Part shown: positions 44,444 through 53,006 of the stretch, piece after piece
How the letters are laid out: every line of letters starts with the position of its first letter
Position numbering within the stretch: position 1 is the stretch's first letter
Origin: Oscillospiraceae bacterium
GTDB lineage: Bacteria > Bacillota > Clostridia > UBA1212 > UBA1255
DNA length: 53,006 nucleotides
Direction: 5' to 3'
Assembly (NCBI GenBank): GCA_015069165.1
Contig: SVJD01000010.1
Span: 1-53,006, forward strand
Translations under genes and position numbers: made by a program
Notes under the pieces: generated by a model
Databases searched by the model: none
What the model was told of the DNA's origin: nothing
Seen by the model: only the letters and a program-made list of their open reading frames with translations

Positions 44444-45661
44444 TTATATATACTCCTTCACAATTTCGGAATATTGCTCAATTATATACATTACGTCTTC
44501 ATCAGGCAACGATGTATGGAGCGGTATAGTAATCTCTTTTTCAAAGAAAGCATACGCATTCGGGTAATTCTTTATATCAAATCCCAAACGTTTATACGCA
44601 GTATGCATAGGAAGCGGCTTGTAATGTACATTACAAGCAATACCACGCTCTGCCATTTTTACGATTATCTCATTTCTCTGTTCAAGAGTAATACCCGGAA
44701 TAAAAGTAATATACAAATGTCCCGAAGATTCGTAATTTTCAGTGTAATGATTAAGCATCTTTATTCCAAGCGGTTTAAAAGCCGCATCATATTTTTCTAT
44801 AATTTCTTTTCTGCGTTTAAGCATTTCGGGGTAACGCTCAAACTGTTTAAGTCCGATTGCCGCAGCAATATCTGTCATATTACATTTATAGAATGTACCT
44901 ATAACATCATATTCCCATGCTCCGAGCTTTGATTTTGCAAGAGCATCTTTTGATTGACCATGCAAACTGAATAATTGTAATTGCTTATAAATTTCGTCAT
45001 CGCCTATACCCGGAATAGTTTTCCAAGTCAAAGCCCCGCCCTCTGCCGTTGTAATATTCTTAACTGCATGGAAACTGAAGCTTGAAAAATCGGCAACAGA
45101 ACCAATCATTTTCCCTTTGTACTTTCCACCGAAAGAATGTGCAGTATCTGCACAAACAACAATTCTGCCAAAAGCCTTCTGAATTTCGTTTGACGGCTTG
45201 AATAAATGTTTTTTACGCTCAATAATATCAAAAATACGGTCATAGTCGCATGGCACACCGCCCAAATCGACAGGAATTACAGCCTTTGTTTTTTCTGTAA
45301 TAGCCGCCTCAAGAGCATCGTAATTCATCTCCAAGCTGTCTTTTTGAGAATCTAACATAACAATCTTCGCGCCAACGTGATCTATAACAGATGCAGAAGC
45401 TGTATATGTGTATGAAGGAACGCAAACTTCGTCTCCTTCTCCTATACCAAGCAAACGAAGAGTCAATTCCGCACAAGCAGTCTGCGAATTAAGGCAGACA
45501 CACTTCTGTGTGCCAACCCACTCTGCAATTTGTTTTTCAAGAAGCTTCGTTCGAGGTCCTGTGGTAATCCATCCCGAACGAAGAGCTTCGGTTACTTCTT
45601 TTATTTCTTCCTCTGAAATATCCGGAGGACTAAATGAAATAATTTTTCTTTGCTCTGACAT
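44444..45661 (-). CDS. DegT/DnrJ/EryC1-type sugar aminotransferase
   Basis: A 405-residue PLP-dependent aminotransferase that installs a 4-amino group on a keto-deoxy sugar nucleotide. It has FSPPDISEEEIKEV at the start, VPSYTYTASASVI, DTAHSFGGKYKGK, and the PLP-binding Lys in SFHAVKNITTAEGGAL near residue 200. AWEYDVIGTFYKCNMTDIAAAIG also matches. It follows the 4,6-dehydratase gene, whose product should be its substrate. GAGGG precedes the ATG. Confidence 0.93.
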   Translation of the reverse strand: MSEQRKIISFSPPDISEEEIKEVTEALRSGWITTGPRTKLLEKQIAEWVGTQKCVCLNSQTACAELTLRLLGIGEGDEVCVPSYTYTASASVIDHVGAKIVMLDSQKDSLEMNYDALEAAITEKTKAVIPVDLGGVPCDYDRIFDIIERKKHLFKPSNEIQKAFGRIVVCADTAHSFGGKYKGKMIGSVADFSSFSFHAVKNITTAEGGALTWKTIPGIGDDEIYKQLQLFSLHGQSKDALAKSKLGAWEYDVIGTFYKCNMTDIAAAIGLKQFERYPEMLKRRKEIIEKYDAAFKPLGIKMLNHYTENYESSGHLYITFIPGITLEQRNEIIVKMAERGIACNVHYKPLPMHTAYKRLGFDIKNYPNAYAFFEKEITIPLHTSLPDEDVMYIIEQYSEIVKEYI

Positions 45662-45683
45662 ATTTTCATCCCTCTATATTTTT

Positions 45684-47714
45684 TTAGTGAACCTCTGATG
45701 CTAATTTCTTATATACAGAATCTTTCTCGACCTCATTAGAATTGTCCGCAGGCTTATATGTAGTTACAACTTTCATAACCATTTCGCGAACATCTTCATC
45801 TCTGTTTTCAAAACAAGCTTTCATCAAAAACTTAAGTTGTTGTAAAAACTTGTCCGTATCAAATTCAATTGGTTTACCTATATGTATAAGCTTATTCGGT
45901 GTACTCGTCATACCTTCTTCTGCCATAAGCTTTTCTTCATAAAGTTTTTCTCCCGGTCTCAATCCCGTATACTCGATTTTTATATCAATATCAGGTCTGT
46001 AGCCCGATTGCTTTATTAAATTCCTTGCCAAAGTATCAATCTTCATGGGAGAACCCATATCAAGTACAAATATTTCTCCGCCCTTTGCGTATGTTTCTGC
46101 TTGCAAAACAAGGGAAACAGCCTCCGGAATCGTCATGAAATATCTTATAATATCAGGATGTGTAACCTTTACCGGTCCACCTGCCGCTATTTGCTTTTTA
46201 AAGAGCGGAATAACAGATCCGTTACTGCCCAAAACATTTCCAAATCGCACAGCAACAAATTCCGTACAAATATTCCCTGCCTTTTTTGCAGAAAAATTCA
46301 GTGCCCCGTCTTCATCTTCAACGTGTGCCTGTATAACAGGAAGCTCGTCCACTCTTCCTTGCTGAATCATTTTATCAAAAGACTGTATAATCATTTCACA
46401 CAAGCGTTTACTTGCACCCATAATATTTGTAGGATTAACAGCCTTATCTGTGGAAATCAATACAAAACGTTTACAACCGTTCATCATAGCTGCATACGCC
46501 GTCTTATATGTGCCTATGGCATTATTCTTTATGGCCTCACACGGACTGCTTTCCATAAGCGGCACGTGTTTATGTGCTGCAGCGTGGAAAACAATCTCCG
46601 GTTTGTATGTTTCAAACATTTGATGTAATTTACGGCTGTCACGCACAGAACCTATAAGTACAACAAGATTTAAACCGGGACAATTCTCCTTAAGCTCTTG
46701 CTCAATATCGTATGCATTGTTTTCATATACGTCAAAAATTATTAATTGTTTCGGCGCGTGAGATGCAATCTGTCTGCACAATTCACTTCCGATAGAACCG
46801 CCTCCGCCTGTTACAAGTATAACCTTGCCGCTCAGCTGACGGAATATTTCGCTCATTTCTACTTTTATGGGTTCTCTGCCGAGAAGGTCTTCTACAGCAA
46901 CAGGTTTCATTGCCGCCACAGTAACATCTCCGCTTGCAAGCTGATACAAGCCGGGCAGATTTTTCAATTCGCACTTAGTTGTCTGGCAAATATTTAAAAT
47001 ATCTCTTTTTTCTTCAGCAGAACAACTGGGAATCGCTATATAAATTTTTTCGATATTATACTTTTCTGCATTTTCCAAAATATCATTACGTCCGCCCACT
47101 ATGGGTACTCCATCCATATATTTTCCCCATTTACTGTTATCGTCATCAATTATGCAACAAACAATGCCTCTGGATTCTCCGGAATGGTTAATATCCTGTA
47201 AAAGCATCTGTCCCGCAACTCCGGCACCTATCAACATAATTCTTGATTCATTTGCCGTTTCACTGCTTCGTCTTGTACTGTTTATCTGCGCAAGAACAAA
47301 CCTATATCCGAAACGTACAATTACCAAAAAAGCAAATTGTATCATAGCACCAAAAAGATGATATGATAAAAGCATACGTTCAAAAATAAGAGTAATTCCT
47401 ATCCAATGTCCTATTGTGGTAATTATAGTAGCAGCTATAATTCTGAAAAAATCATTAAAGCCTGCAAACCGCCACAAGCTTTTATACATTTTTAACAAAA
47501 AGAATACCGCAATACAAAAAACAGAATTTATTGGGATAAATTTAACAAATGAATGAGTATATGAACTTCCTACCAACCAAGAAAATCTACAATCAAATCT
47601 AATCCATAATGCCAAAAAATACGCCAAATTCACAGCAACAACGTCATACACAACAAGCAATATTGTAGCATAGTCAAATTTTTTCTTTGCCGAGCCACGA
47701 TTATCTTTATTCAT
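45684..47714 (-). CDS. CapD/FlaA1-type UDP-HexNAc 4,6-dehydratase, membrane-anchored
   Basis: A 676-residue protein: four N-terminal membrane spans (about 20-140), a CoA-binding-like/Rossmann linker (IMLIGAGVAGQMLLQDI), and a C-terminal SDR domain. The SDR domain has ILVTGGGGSIGSELCRQIA, AAAHKHVPLMES, STDKAVNPTNIMGASKR, and VRFGNVLGSNGSVIPLF. In the family, this makes UDP-4-keto-6-deoxy-HexNAc. The start at 47714 has GGGGGA upstream; the frame to 47732 adds six residues only. It is the first gene of the capsule operon, some 200 bases after the promoter. It provides the substrate for the DegT aminotransferase. Confidence 0.9.
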   Translation of the reverse strand: MNKDNRGSAKKKFDYATILLVVYDVVAVNLAYFLALWIRFDCRFSWLVGSSYTHSFVKFIPINSVFCIAVFFLLKMYKSLWRFAGFNDFFRIIAATIITTIGHWIGITLIFERMLLSYHLFGAMIQFAFLVIVRFGYRFVLAQINSTRRSSETANESRIMLIGAGVAGQMLLQDINHSGESRGIVCCIIDDDNSKWGKYMDGVPIVGGRNDILENAEKYNIEKIYIAIPSCSAEEKRDILNICQTTKCELKNLPGLYQLASGDVTVAAMKPVAVEDLLGREPIKVEMSEIFRQLSGKVILVTGGGGSIGSELCRQIASHAPKQLIIFDVYENNAYDIEQELKENCPGLNLVVLIGSVRDSRKLHQMFETYKPEIVFHAAAHKHVPLMESSPCEAIKNNAIGTYKTAYAAMMNGCKRFVLISTDKAVNPTNIMGASKRLCEMIIQSFDKMIQQGRVDELPVIQAHVEDEDGALNFSAKKAGNICTEFVAVRFGNVLGSNGSVIPLFKKQIAAGGPVKVTHPDIIRYFMTIPEAVSLVLQAETYAKGGEIFVLDMGSPMKIDTLARNLIKQSGYRPDIDIKIEYTGLRPGEKLYEEKLMAEEGMTSTPNKLIHIGKPIEFDTDKFLQQLKFLMKACFENRDEDVREMVMKVVTTYKPADNSNEVEKDSVYKKLASEVH

Positions 47715-47765
47715 TTTTATCCCCCTTTGCAATAATTATTAAACATAAATGATTTCCCTGTACGC

Positions 47766-47892
47766 TTCGCCCTACGGAACAACAAGCAACTCTCATTTTG
47801 CTGTACCTCAAAAATTTTTATTTCTTTTTGCTGTTCAAAACGAGCTCCGGGCTACGATTTTAAGACTCGCAAAAATCACGAAAAAGGGCGAA
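47766..47892 (-). promoter_or_regulatory. Foldable leader of the capsule operon
   Basis: The mRNA leader before the capsule genes is about 195 bases long and has no reading frame of note. TTCGCCC (47886-47892) can pair with GGGCGAA (47766-47772). Inside that, GAACAGCAA (47828-47836) can pair with TTGTTGTTC (47777-47785) with one G-U, and CGAG with CTCG around 47845-47870. This gives a closed multi-helix domain, which suggests a cis-acting RNA. It matches no riboswitch class that I recognise. Confidence 0.45.
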
Positions 47893-47916
47893 CAACTCCA
47901 AGTTACTCACTGTTTT

Positions 47917-47945
47917 ATTCTATTTCTTTCGCCCTTTTTTGTCAA
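47917..47945 (-). promoter_or_regulatory. Promoter of the capsule operon
   Basis: On the minus strand a perfect TTGACA (47940-47945), 17 bases and TAGAAT (47917-47922) form a strong sigma-A promoter. A perfect 12-bp inverted repeat (AAAAAGGGCGAA at 47881-47892 and its complement TTCGCCCTTTTT at 47928-47939) lies with one arm in the spacer and the other just after the start site, so it brackets the -10 box. No other strong promoter was found inside the operon. Confidence 0.8.
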
Positions 47946-47955
47946 GCAAAAGAAT

Positions 47956-47984
47956 TTGTTTTTCCTACAAAATCATGTTATACT
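47956..47984 (+). promoter_or_regulatory. Promoter of the dtxR-like gene
   Basis: TATACT (47979-47984) is preceded by TG one base away (extended -10) and by a weak TTGTTT 17 bases upstream. It diverges from the capsule promoter. GTTA and TAAC arms overlap the -10 and downstream bases (47977-47995) and might be an operator; the symmetry is weak. Confidence 0.55.
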
Positions 47985-48017
47985 GTGAAAGTAACTAAAT
48001 TTTGGCAGGGGAATAAA

Positions 48018-48389
48018 ATGAGTATACACGAATCAGGTGAAAACTATCTTGAGGCTATCCTTAATATCCGAGAACGTACCGGGAAATGCCGCTCTGTTGA
48101 CATAGCAAAAGAGCTTGGTTTTTCAAAGCCTTCGGTCAGTAAAATGACAAAAGAGCTAAAAGAAAATAATTTTATAAATATAGATAAATCAAATGACATT
48201 TCGCTTTCCGAAAAAGGTATGCAAATTGCTCTTGCAATTTCGGAGCGTCACGAAATCATCGCCAAAGTACTTATAATGTTAGGTGTGCCCGATGATATTG
48301 CATTGACAGATGCTTGCAAAATAGAGCATGATTTGAGTCCCGCTTCTTTTGAAAGAATAAAAGAATATTACAATAAACACAAAAACTAA
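48018..48389 (+). CDS. DtxR-family metal-dependent regulator (short form)
   Basis: A 123-residue DNA-binding regulator of the DtxR/MntR type. The winged helix (about 8-60) reads ENYLEAILNIRE, SVDIAKELGFSKPSVSKMTKEL and ISLSEKGMQIA. The dimerisation and metal-site helices include ERHEIIAKVLIMLGVP and DACKIEHDLS, with the Glu, Cys and His positions expected for metal binding. It has no C-terminal SH3/FeoA-like domain, as in MntR. It may sense iron or manganese. The start at 48018 has AGGGG upstream; a longer frame begins at 47985 within the promoter. It is divergent from the capsule operon, and whether it controls that operon is untested. Confidence 0.87.
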   Translation: MSIHESGENYLEAILNIRERTGKCRSVDIAKELGFSKPSVSKMTKELKENNFINIDKSNDISLSEKGMQIALAISERHEIIAKVLIMLGVPDDIALTDACKIEHDLSPASFERIKEYYNKHKN

Positions 48390-48471
48390 TAGCATTTGGT
48401 TACATTTTACTATTCTCTTTTTACATTTTTACCATTATAATATATGAGCTCTTAGAAAGGGGGCTGACTTT

Positions 48472-49338
48472 ATGAGAATTGAAAGAATTTCACAAAACAC
48501 AGTGAATGTTTATATATCACACAACGATCTTGCGGCAAGAAACTTATCTTTTTCTGCTTTAAATGAAGATTCGCCTGATTACACAAAGCTTGTGTGGGAT
48601 GCAATAGATCATGCAAATATTGAATTCGGCCGCGAATTTGATGACCGTCAGCTCAAAGTTGTAAACAAATATGATAGCGACGGTTGTCTCATTCTGACTA
48701 TTTCACACAACGCTGATGACAATGACTCCGAGCCTCTCTATTACGAAGAAGAAAATCCTGTTTTAGAACACTTCGATAAAATACTTAACGCTGCCGCAGA
48801 TTCTATGCGCAAAGAGCTTGGAATGAAACCCAATAACAAAGAAACGCAATCCGAAGACACAAAATCTTTTCGCAACTTTTTCCAAAAAATCAATCGTGAA
48901 ACAGAATCTGCCAAGAAACCTTCGATAAACGCAGAACCCAAAAACGAAATTTCTGAGGAAAAACCTGCATATAATGCAAACTCCGATGCCAAAGCGCCTG
49001 AAATTAAAGAACCCGCAGAGGAAAGAAATAACCCTCTTTTGCCGGATTGGGATATTATTGTTTTCCCCGTTTTCACTGATATGGTAGAGTTTTTCTCTAA
49101 AAATCAGAATTTTAAAAGAATTGCTTCTTCTTTGTACGGTTATCGCGGAGCTTATTATTTGCTTATTAAACCAAACAGTAAGAACATTCGTTCTGTAGAA
49201 AAATTAGAAGCTCTTGTTGTTGATTACAACGCAACGTATTTACCTGCAGAGTCGTTCCTTCCTCTTCTTATAGAACGAGGACAGGTTTTGATGGAAACAG
49301 GTGCTATTTCAAAGATAATCAAATATTTTAACTCTTAA
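48472..49338 (+). CDS. mecA: Adaptor protein MecA
   Basis: A 288-residue MecA-type adaptor for the ClpC protease. The N-terminal domain (about 1-85) starts MRIERISQNTVNVYISHNDL and has an acidic end. A long charged and likely disordered linker (about 90-190, rich in E, K and P) follows. The C-terminal domain (from about 195, WDIIVFPVFTDMVEFFSK) contains SSLYGYRGAYYLLI. The linker is longer and more acidic than the 218-residue Bacillus protein's, as in many clostridial versions. AAAGGGGG precedes the ATG. It lies 82 bases after the dtxR-like gene on the same strand and ends before the terminator at 49373. Confidence 0.88.
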   Translation: MRIERISQNTVNVYISHNDLAARNLSFSALNEDSPDYTKLVWDAIDHANIEFGREFDDRQLKVVNKYDSDGCLILTISHNADDNDSEPLYYEEENPVLEHFDKILNAAADSMRKELGMKPNNKETQSEDTKSFRNFFQKINRETESAKKPSINAEPKNEISEEKPAYNANSDAKAPEIKEPAEERNNPLLPDWDIIVFPVFTDMVEFFSKNQNFKRIASSLYGYRGAYYLLIKPNSKNIRSVEKLEALVVDYNATYLPAESFLPLLIERGQVLMETGAISKIIKYFNS

Positions 49339-49372
49339 TAACAAATACAAAATTTTACAAAAACCAAAAAAA

Positions 49373-49402
49373 TGGTGTAATCTCTTTTTTGAGATTACAC
49401 CA
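49373..49402. terminator. Bidirectional terminator between mecA and nifJ
   Basis: TGGTGTAATCTC pairs with GAGATTACACCA (12 bp, perfect) around a T6 loop, with T-runs on both sides. It lies between two convergent genes and can end both transcripts. Confidence 0.92.
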
Positions 49403-49437
49403 CATTTTTTTGAAACTATTCTATCTCAAAACGAAAA

Positions 49438-52400
49438 TTATTCTTGTACCTCATAAAGGTCTTTCATCTTGAGCAAACGATTATAACGAGCCTTAGCTTC
49501 TTCTTCAGCTTCTGCAAAGAGTTTTTCTGCTCTTTCGGGGAACTGTTGTTTTAAGCGGCTGTAACGTGTTTCGCTCTCGATGAATGCGATATAACTTTCT
49601 GTAGGAGCCTTGCAGTCAATTGTAAGAGGATTCTTTCCTTCTGCTTTAAGCTCAGGGTTGAATCTGAATGTCTGCCAGTAACCTGCAGCTACTGCTTTCT
49701 TCATTTCCTCTTGGCAATTTGACATACCGCCTTTAACTCCGTGCATTTCACAAGGAGCGTAGCCGATTATGATTGAAGGTCCTTTATAAGCCTCAGCTTC
49801 TTTCAAAGCTTTGATTGTTTGATTCATATCAGCGCCCATTGCGATTTGTGCAACGTAAACATATCCGTAAGACATTGCGATTTCCGCAAGGTTCTTCTTT
49901 CCGATTGCTTTACCTGCTGCAGCAAACTGAGCAACCTGACCGAGACGGCTTGCTTTAGAAGCCTGACCACCTGTATTTGAGTAAACCTCAGTATCAAATA
50001 CCATGATGTTTACATCTTCACCTGAAGCAATAACGTGATCAAGACCGCCGAAACCGATGTCATAAGCCCAACCGTCACCGCCGAATATCCAAACAGATTT
50101 CTTTGCAAGATATTCTTTGCTTGCAAGGATTTCTTTTCTTTCACTGCAATCACAGTCAATAGATTCGAGTTTTGCAATAAGTTTTGCAGATGCATCTGCG
50201 TTTGCCTCTCCGTCATCAACTGTATCGAGATATGCTGTGCAAAGATCCTTAAGCTCAGCGCACTCTGTTCTGCCTGCAATCTTCTCAACGCAAGCAATAA
50301 GTCTGTCTCTGATAGCTTTTTGTCCCAAGAACATACCAAGACCGTGCTCAGCGTTATCCTCAAACAAGCTGTTACCCCATGCAGGACCGCGACCTGAATC
50401 ACGATTTACTGTATAAGGTGTAGCCGGAGCACTGCCGCCCCAAATTGAAGAACATCCTGTTGCATTTGAAATATACATACGCTCACCGAAGAGCTGTGTA
50501 ATGAGTCTTGCGTAAGATGTTTCCGCACAACCTGCACATGAGCCTGAGAATTCAAGCAACGGCTGGTTGAACTGGCTGCCTTTTACTGTGAAATCGCTGA
50601 ACGATGTGGGTTTCTTTGTAACAGTTGCAACTGTGTAATCGAAAGCATCTTGTTGAGCTGCTTGTGATTCTTGTGAAACCATCTTGAGTGCTTTTTCTTT
50701 TGCAGGACATACTTTTACGCAGAGTCCGCAACCCATACAGTCAAGAGGACTGATAGACATTGTGAAAGTGTATTCCTCGCAGCCTTTGCCCTTCATCTGA
50801 ACTTTCTTTGTTGACTCGGGAGCAGCGTCTGCTTCTTCCTTGCTCATAGCGAAAGGACGAATTGTTGCGTGAGGACATACATACGCACACTGGTTACACT
50901 GAATACAATTCTCAGGAATCCACTCAGGTACATCTACTGCAACACCGCGTTTTTCGAATGCTGATGAACCTTGCGGGAAAGTACCGTCTGCCATGTCTGC
51001 AAATACAGAAACAGGAAGAGAATCACCTTGCATCATTCCTACGGGTTTAAGGATTTCGTTAACGAATTTAACCATTTCGGGACGTCTGCTCTTAACTTCA
51101 GCTGTTTTAGCTTCGTCTTTTGCATCTTTCCAAGAAGCGGGAACATCAATCTTAACGATAGCATCTACACCTGCATCGATAGCTTTATAGTTCATTTCAA
51201 CAACAGCTTCACCTTTTTTAAGGTAGGATTTCTTTGCTGCTGCTTTCATATAATCTACAGCTTCTTCAATAGGCATGATGTTTGCAAGAGCAAAGAATGC
51301 AGATTGGAGAATTGTATTTGTTCTCTTACCCATACCGATTTCTCTTGCTTTATCAATAGCGTTAACTATATAGAATTGAACGTTGTTCTCTGCGATATAT
51401 TTCTTTGCTTCTGCGGGAAGATGTTTTTCAACTTCCTCAGGTGTCCATTGACAGTTAAGAAGGAATATTCCGCCGGGTTTAACATCGTTTACAATCTTAT
51501 ATCCCTTTATCATATATGACGGATTGTGGCAAGCAACGAAGTCTGCTTTTGTTACATAGTAAGAAGACTTGATTGCTTTGTCACCGAAACGCAAGTGAGA
51601 AATAGTTACACCACCTGTTTTCTTTGAGTCATACTGGAAGTAAGCCTGAATGAACTTATCTGTGTGGTCACCGATAATTTTGATTGAGTTTTTATTGGCA
51701 CCAACTGTTCCGTCACCGCCGAGTCCCCAGAACTTGCAGCTTATTGTACCTGCAGGAGCTGTATCGGGAGCAGCTTTTTCTTCCAAAGAGCGGTTAGTAA
51801 CATCATCAACAATACCGATTGTGAAGTTTGCTTTAGGCTCGTCAGCTCTGAGGTTCTCATATACTGCAAAAATACTTTGAGGAGGAGTGTCTTTTGAACC
51901 GAGACCGTAACGGCCGCCTACAACTTTAGCATTTACGCCTTTTGTTGCAAGAGCTGTAACAACATCCAAATACAAAGGTTCACCCAAAGAACCGGGCTCT
52001 TTTGTTCTGTCGAGAACTGCGATTTTCTTTGCTGTTGCGGGAATTGCTTCAACAAGCTTGTCTGCACAGAAAGGTCTGTACAAACGAACTTTTACAAGTC
52101 CTACTTTCTCGCCTTGTGCGAGCATATAATCAATAACTTCTTCTGCAACGTCACAGATAGAACCCATTGCTATGATAACTCTGTCTGCATCGGGAGCACC
52201 GTAGTAGTTAAAGAGCTTATAATCTGTACCGATTTTTGCATTAACTTTGTCCATATATTCTTCAACAATTGCAGGAAGCTCATCATAATATCTGTTACAA
52301 GCTTCTCTGTGTTGGAAGAATATATCTCCGTTTTCTGCGCTGCCTCTGAGAACAGGGTGTTCAGGGTTAAGAGCTCTTTTACGGAATGCTGCCAAAGCAT

Positions 52401-52992
52401 CTTGATCTATCATTTCTTTAAGATCATCATAGTCCCATGCTTCGATCTTTGAAATTTCGTGTGAAGTACGGAAACCATCAAAGAAGTTAACAAACGGAAC
52501 GCGGCCTTTTATTGTTGAAAGGTGAACAACTGCGCCCAAATCCATAACTTCTTGAGGATTTGTACAAGCCATCATTGCGAAACCTGTCTGACGGCATGCA
52601 TATACGTCTGAATGATCTCCGAAAATATTGAGTGCGTGTGAAGCTACACATCTTGCTGAAACGTGAATTACACAAGGTAAAAGCTCACCTGCAATTTTGT
52701 ACATATTCGGAATCATAAGGAGCAAACCTTGTGATGCCGTATATGTTGTTGTAAGAGCACCTGCTGCCAAGCTGCCGTGTACAGTACCTGCTGCGCCGGC
52801 TTCTGACTGCATTTCCATAACTCTTACATTATCTCCGAAAATATTCTTAAGGCCTGTTGCTGACCAAGAGTCAGTAAGTTCAGCCATAACACTGGACGGT
52901 GTAATAGGATAAATACTTGCTACCTCAGTAAATGCGTAACTTACGTGAGCGGCAGCTGTATTACCGTCCATTGAAATTTTCTTTCTTGCCAT
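49438..52992 (-). CDS. nifJ: Pyruvate:ferredoxin oxidoreductase
   Basis: Oxidatively decarboxylates pyruvate to acetyl-CoA and CO2, passing electrons to ferredoxin; a central enzyme of anaerobic metabolism. The 1184-residue single-chain form is intact. The N-terminal domain (MARKKISMDGNTAAAHVSYA) includes IYPITPSSVMAE and TTYTASQGL. Two 4Fe-4S motifs lie near 695 (CIQCNQCAYVCPHA) and 753 (CMGCGLCVKVCPA). Further Cys in GSCAGCAETSY bind the proximal cluster. The TPP domain near 972 (GGDGWAYDIGFGGLDHV) has VFDTEVYSNTGGQASKAS. The start codon is only 14 bases from the right edge, so its promoter lies outside the window. Confidence 0.97.
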   Translation of the reverse strand: MARKKISMDGNTAAAHVSYAFTEVASIYPITPSSVMAELTDSWSATGLKNIFGDNVRVMEMQSEAGAAGTVHGSLAAGALTTTYTASQGLLLMIPNMYKIAGELLPCVIHVSARCVASHALNIFGDHSDVYACRQTGFAMMACTNPQEVMDLGAVVHLSTIKGRVPFVNFFDGFRTSHEISKIEAWDYDDLKEMIDQDALAAFRKRALNPEHPVLRGSAENGDIFFQHREACNRYYDELPAIVEEYMDKVNAKIGTDYKLFNYYGAPDADRVIIAMGSICDVAEEVIDYMLAQGEKVGLVKVRLYRPFCADKLVEAIPATAKKIAVLDRTKEPGSLGEPLYLDVVTALATKGVNAKVVGGRYGLGSKDTPPQSIFAVYENLRADEPKANFTIGIVDDVTNRSLEEKAAPDTAPAGTISCKFWGLGGDGTVGANKNSIKIIGDHTDKFIQAYFQYDSKKTGGVTISHLRFGDKAIKSSYYVTKADFVACHNPSYMIKGYKIVNDVKPGGIFLLNCQWTPEEVEKHLPAEAKKYIAENNVQFYIVNAIDKAREIGMGKRTNTILQSAFFALANIMPIEEAVDYMKAAAKKSYLKKGEAVVEMNYKAIDAGVDAIVKIDVPASWKDAKDEAKTAEVKSRRPEMVKFVNEILKPVGMMQGDSLPVSVFADMADGTFPQGSSAFEKRGVAVDVPEWIPENCIQCNQCAYVCPHATIRPFAMSKEEADAAPESTKKVQMKGKGCEEYTFTMSISPLDCMGCGLCVKVCPAKEKALKMVSQESQAAQQDAFDYTVATVTKKPTSFSDFTVKGSQFNQPLLEFSGSCAGCAETSYARLITQLFGERMYISNATGCSSIWGGSAPATPYTVNRDSGRGPAWGNSLFEDNAEHGLGMFLGQKAIRDRLIACVEKIAGRTECAELKDLCTAYLDTVDDGEANADASAKLIAKLESIDCDCSERKEILASKEYLAKKSVWIFGGDGWAYDIGFGGLDHVIASGEDVNIMVFDTEVYSNTGGQASKASRLGQVAQFAAAGKAIGKKNLAEIAMSYGYVYVAQIAMGADMNQTIKALKEAEAYKGPSIIIGYAPCEMHGVKGGMSNCQEEMKKAVAAGYWQTFRFNPELKAEGKNPLTIDCKAPTESYIAFIESETRYSRLKQQFPERAEKLFAEAEEEAKARYNRLLKMKDLYEVQE

Positions 52993-53006
52993 AAATATTA
53001 TGCCTC

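Noticed and set aside
47881-47940. Plain Rho-independent terminator on the plus strand
   Set aside because: The arms and T-run fit, but the loop would be 35 bases and no plus-strand gene ends upstream. Overlap with the capsule promoter makes a regulatory role more likely.
50010-50402. Minus-strand frame overlapping nifJ
   Set aside because: It lies entirely within the intact, well-conserved nifJ reading frame and has no family resemblance.

Overview
The window looks like a chromosome segment of an anaerobic, AT-rich Gram-positive bacterium of the class Clostridia, probably an Oscillospiraceae/Ruminococcaceae-type gut organism. Supporting genes are pyruvate:ferredoxin oxidoreductase, GTP-dependent PEP carboxykinase, clostridial-type citrate synthase, NADP glutamate dehydrogenase, MecA, a DUF1540 protein, a TSCPD protein, and a tatD / YabE-like / rsmA neighbourhood like that of Firmicutes. 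Nearly all genes are on the minus strand. Exceptions are a tRNA(CAU) near 10.8 kb and the dtxR-like and mecA pair near 48-49 kb.

Layout: (1) 1-2.3 kb, three accessory genes (CPBP membrane protein, alpha/beta hydrolase, flavodoxin-like protein) lying just 3' of a tRNA-Leu, which is preceded by the 5' half of a second, broken tRNA-Leu. (2) 2.6-10.6 kb, metabolic genes: LarA-like lactate racemase, TSCPD protein, citrate synthase, GlmM with a GlmU-like left-handed beta-helix protein, a sialate-O-acetylesterase-like enzyme and GdhA. (3) 10.7-15.5 kb, tRNA(CAU), a 1407-residue surface protein with two PLAT/LH2-like domains and an NPSTG cell-wall sorting tail, and a small Cys-rich protein. (4) 15.6-21.3 kb, PEPCK, RsmA, a YabE-like G5/3D protein with a probable ATT start, TatD and an acyl-ACP thioesterase. 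(5) 21.3-21.9 kb, a gene remnant and about 53-bp tandem repeats. (6) 21.9-31.1 kb, an NdvB-type cyclic glucan synthase divided over two genes, a secreted polysaccharide deacetylase and DeoC.

(7) 31.2-47.9 kb, a long Wzx/Wzy-type capsule or exopolysaccharide operon. It starts with a CapD/FlaA1-type 4,6-dehydratase, a DegT aminotransferase and a monotopic phosphoglycosyl transferase. It continues with a glycosyltransferase, TagD-type cytidylyltransferase, F420H2-dehydrogenase-like Fe-S protein, LicD, two more glycosyltransferases, a decayed acyltransferase, a TviB-like dehydrogenase and TviC/WbpP-like epimerase, Wzy, an acetyltransferase, Wzx and a nucleotidyltransferase. The enzymes suggest an amino-deoxy first sugar, a HexNAc-uronic acid and an alditol-phosphate (probably glycerol-phosphate) substituent. 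One strong promoter at 47.92-47.95 kb, straddled by a perfect 12-bp inverted repeat and followed by a long foldable leader, appears to drive it. (8) 48.0-53.0 kb, a DtxR-family regulator, MecA, a bidirectional terminator and pyruvate:ferredoxin oxidoreductase.

No CRISPR array, intact transposase or phage gene was seen. The strongest leads are the capsule promoter and leader, the split glucan synthase, the Shine-Dalgarno-sequestering hairpin before the deacetylase, the ATT start, the decayed tRNA-Leu and acyltransferase, and the ~53-bp palindromic tandem repeats. All functions come from reading motifs by eye; no database search was run.
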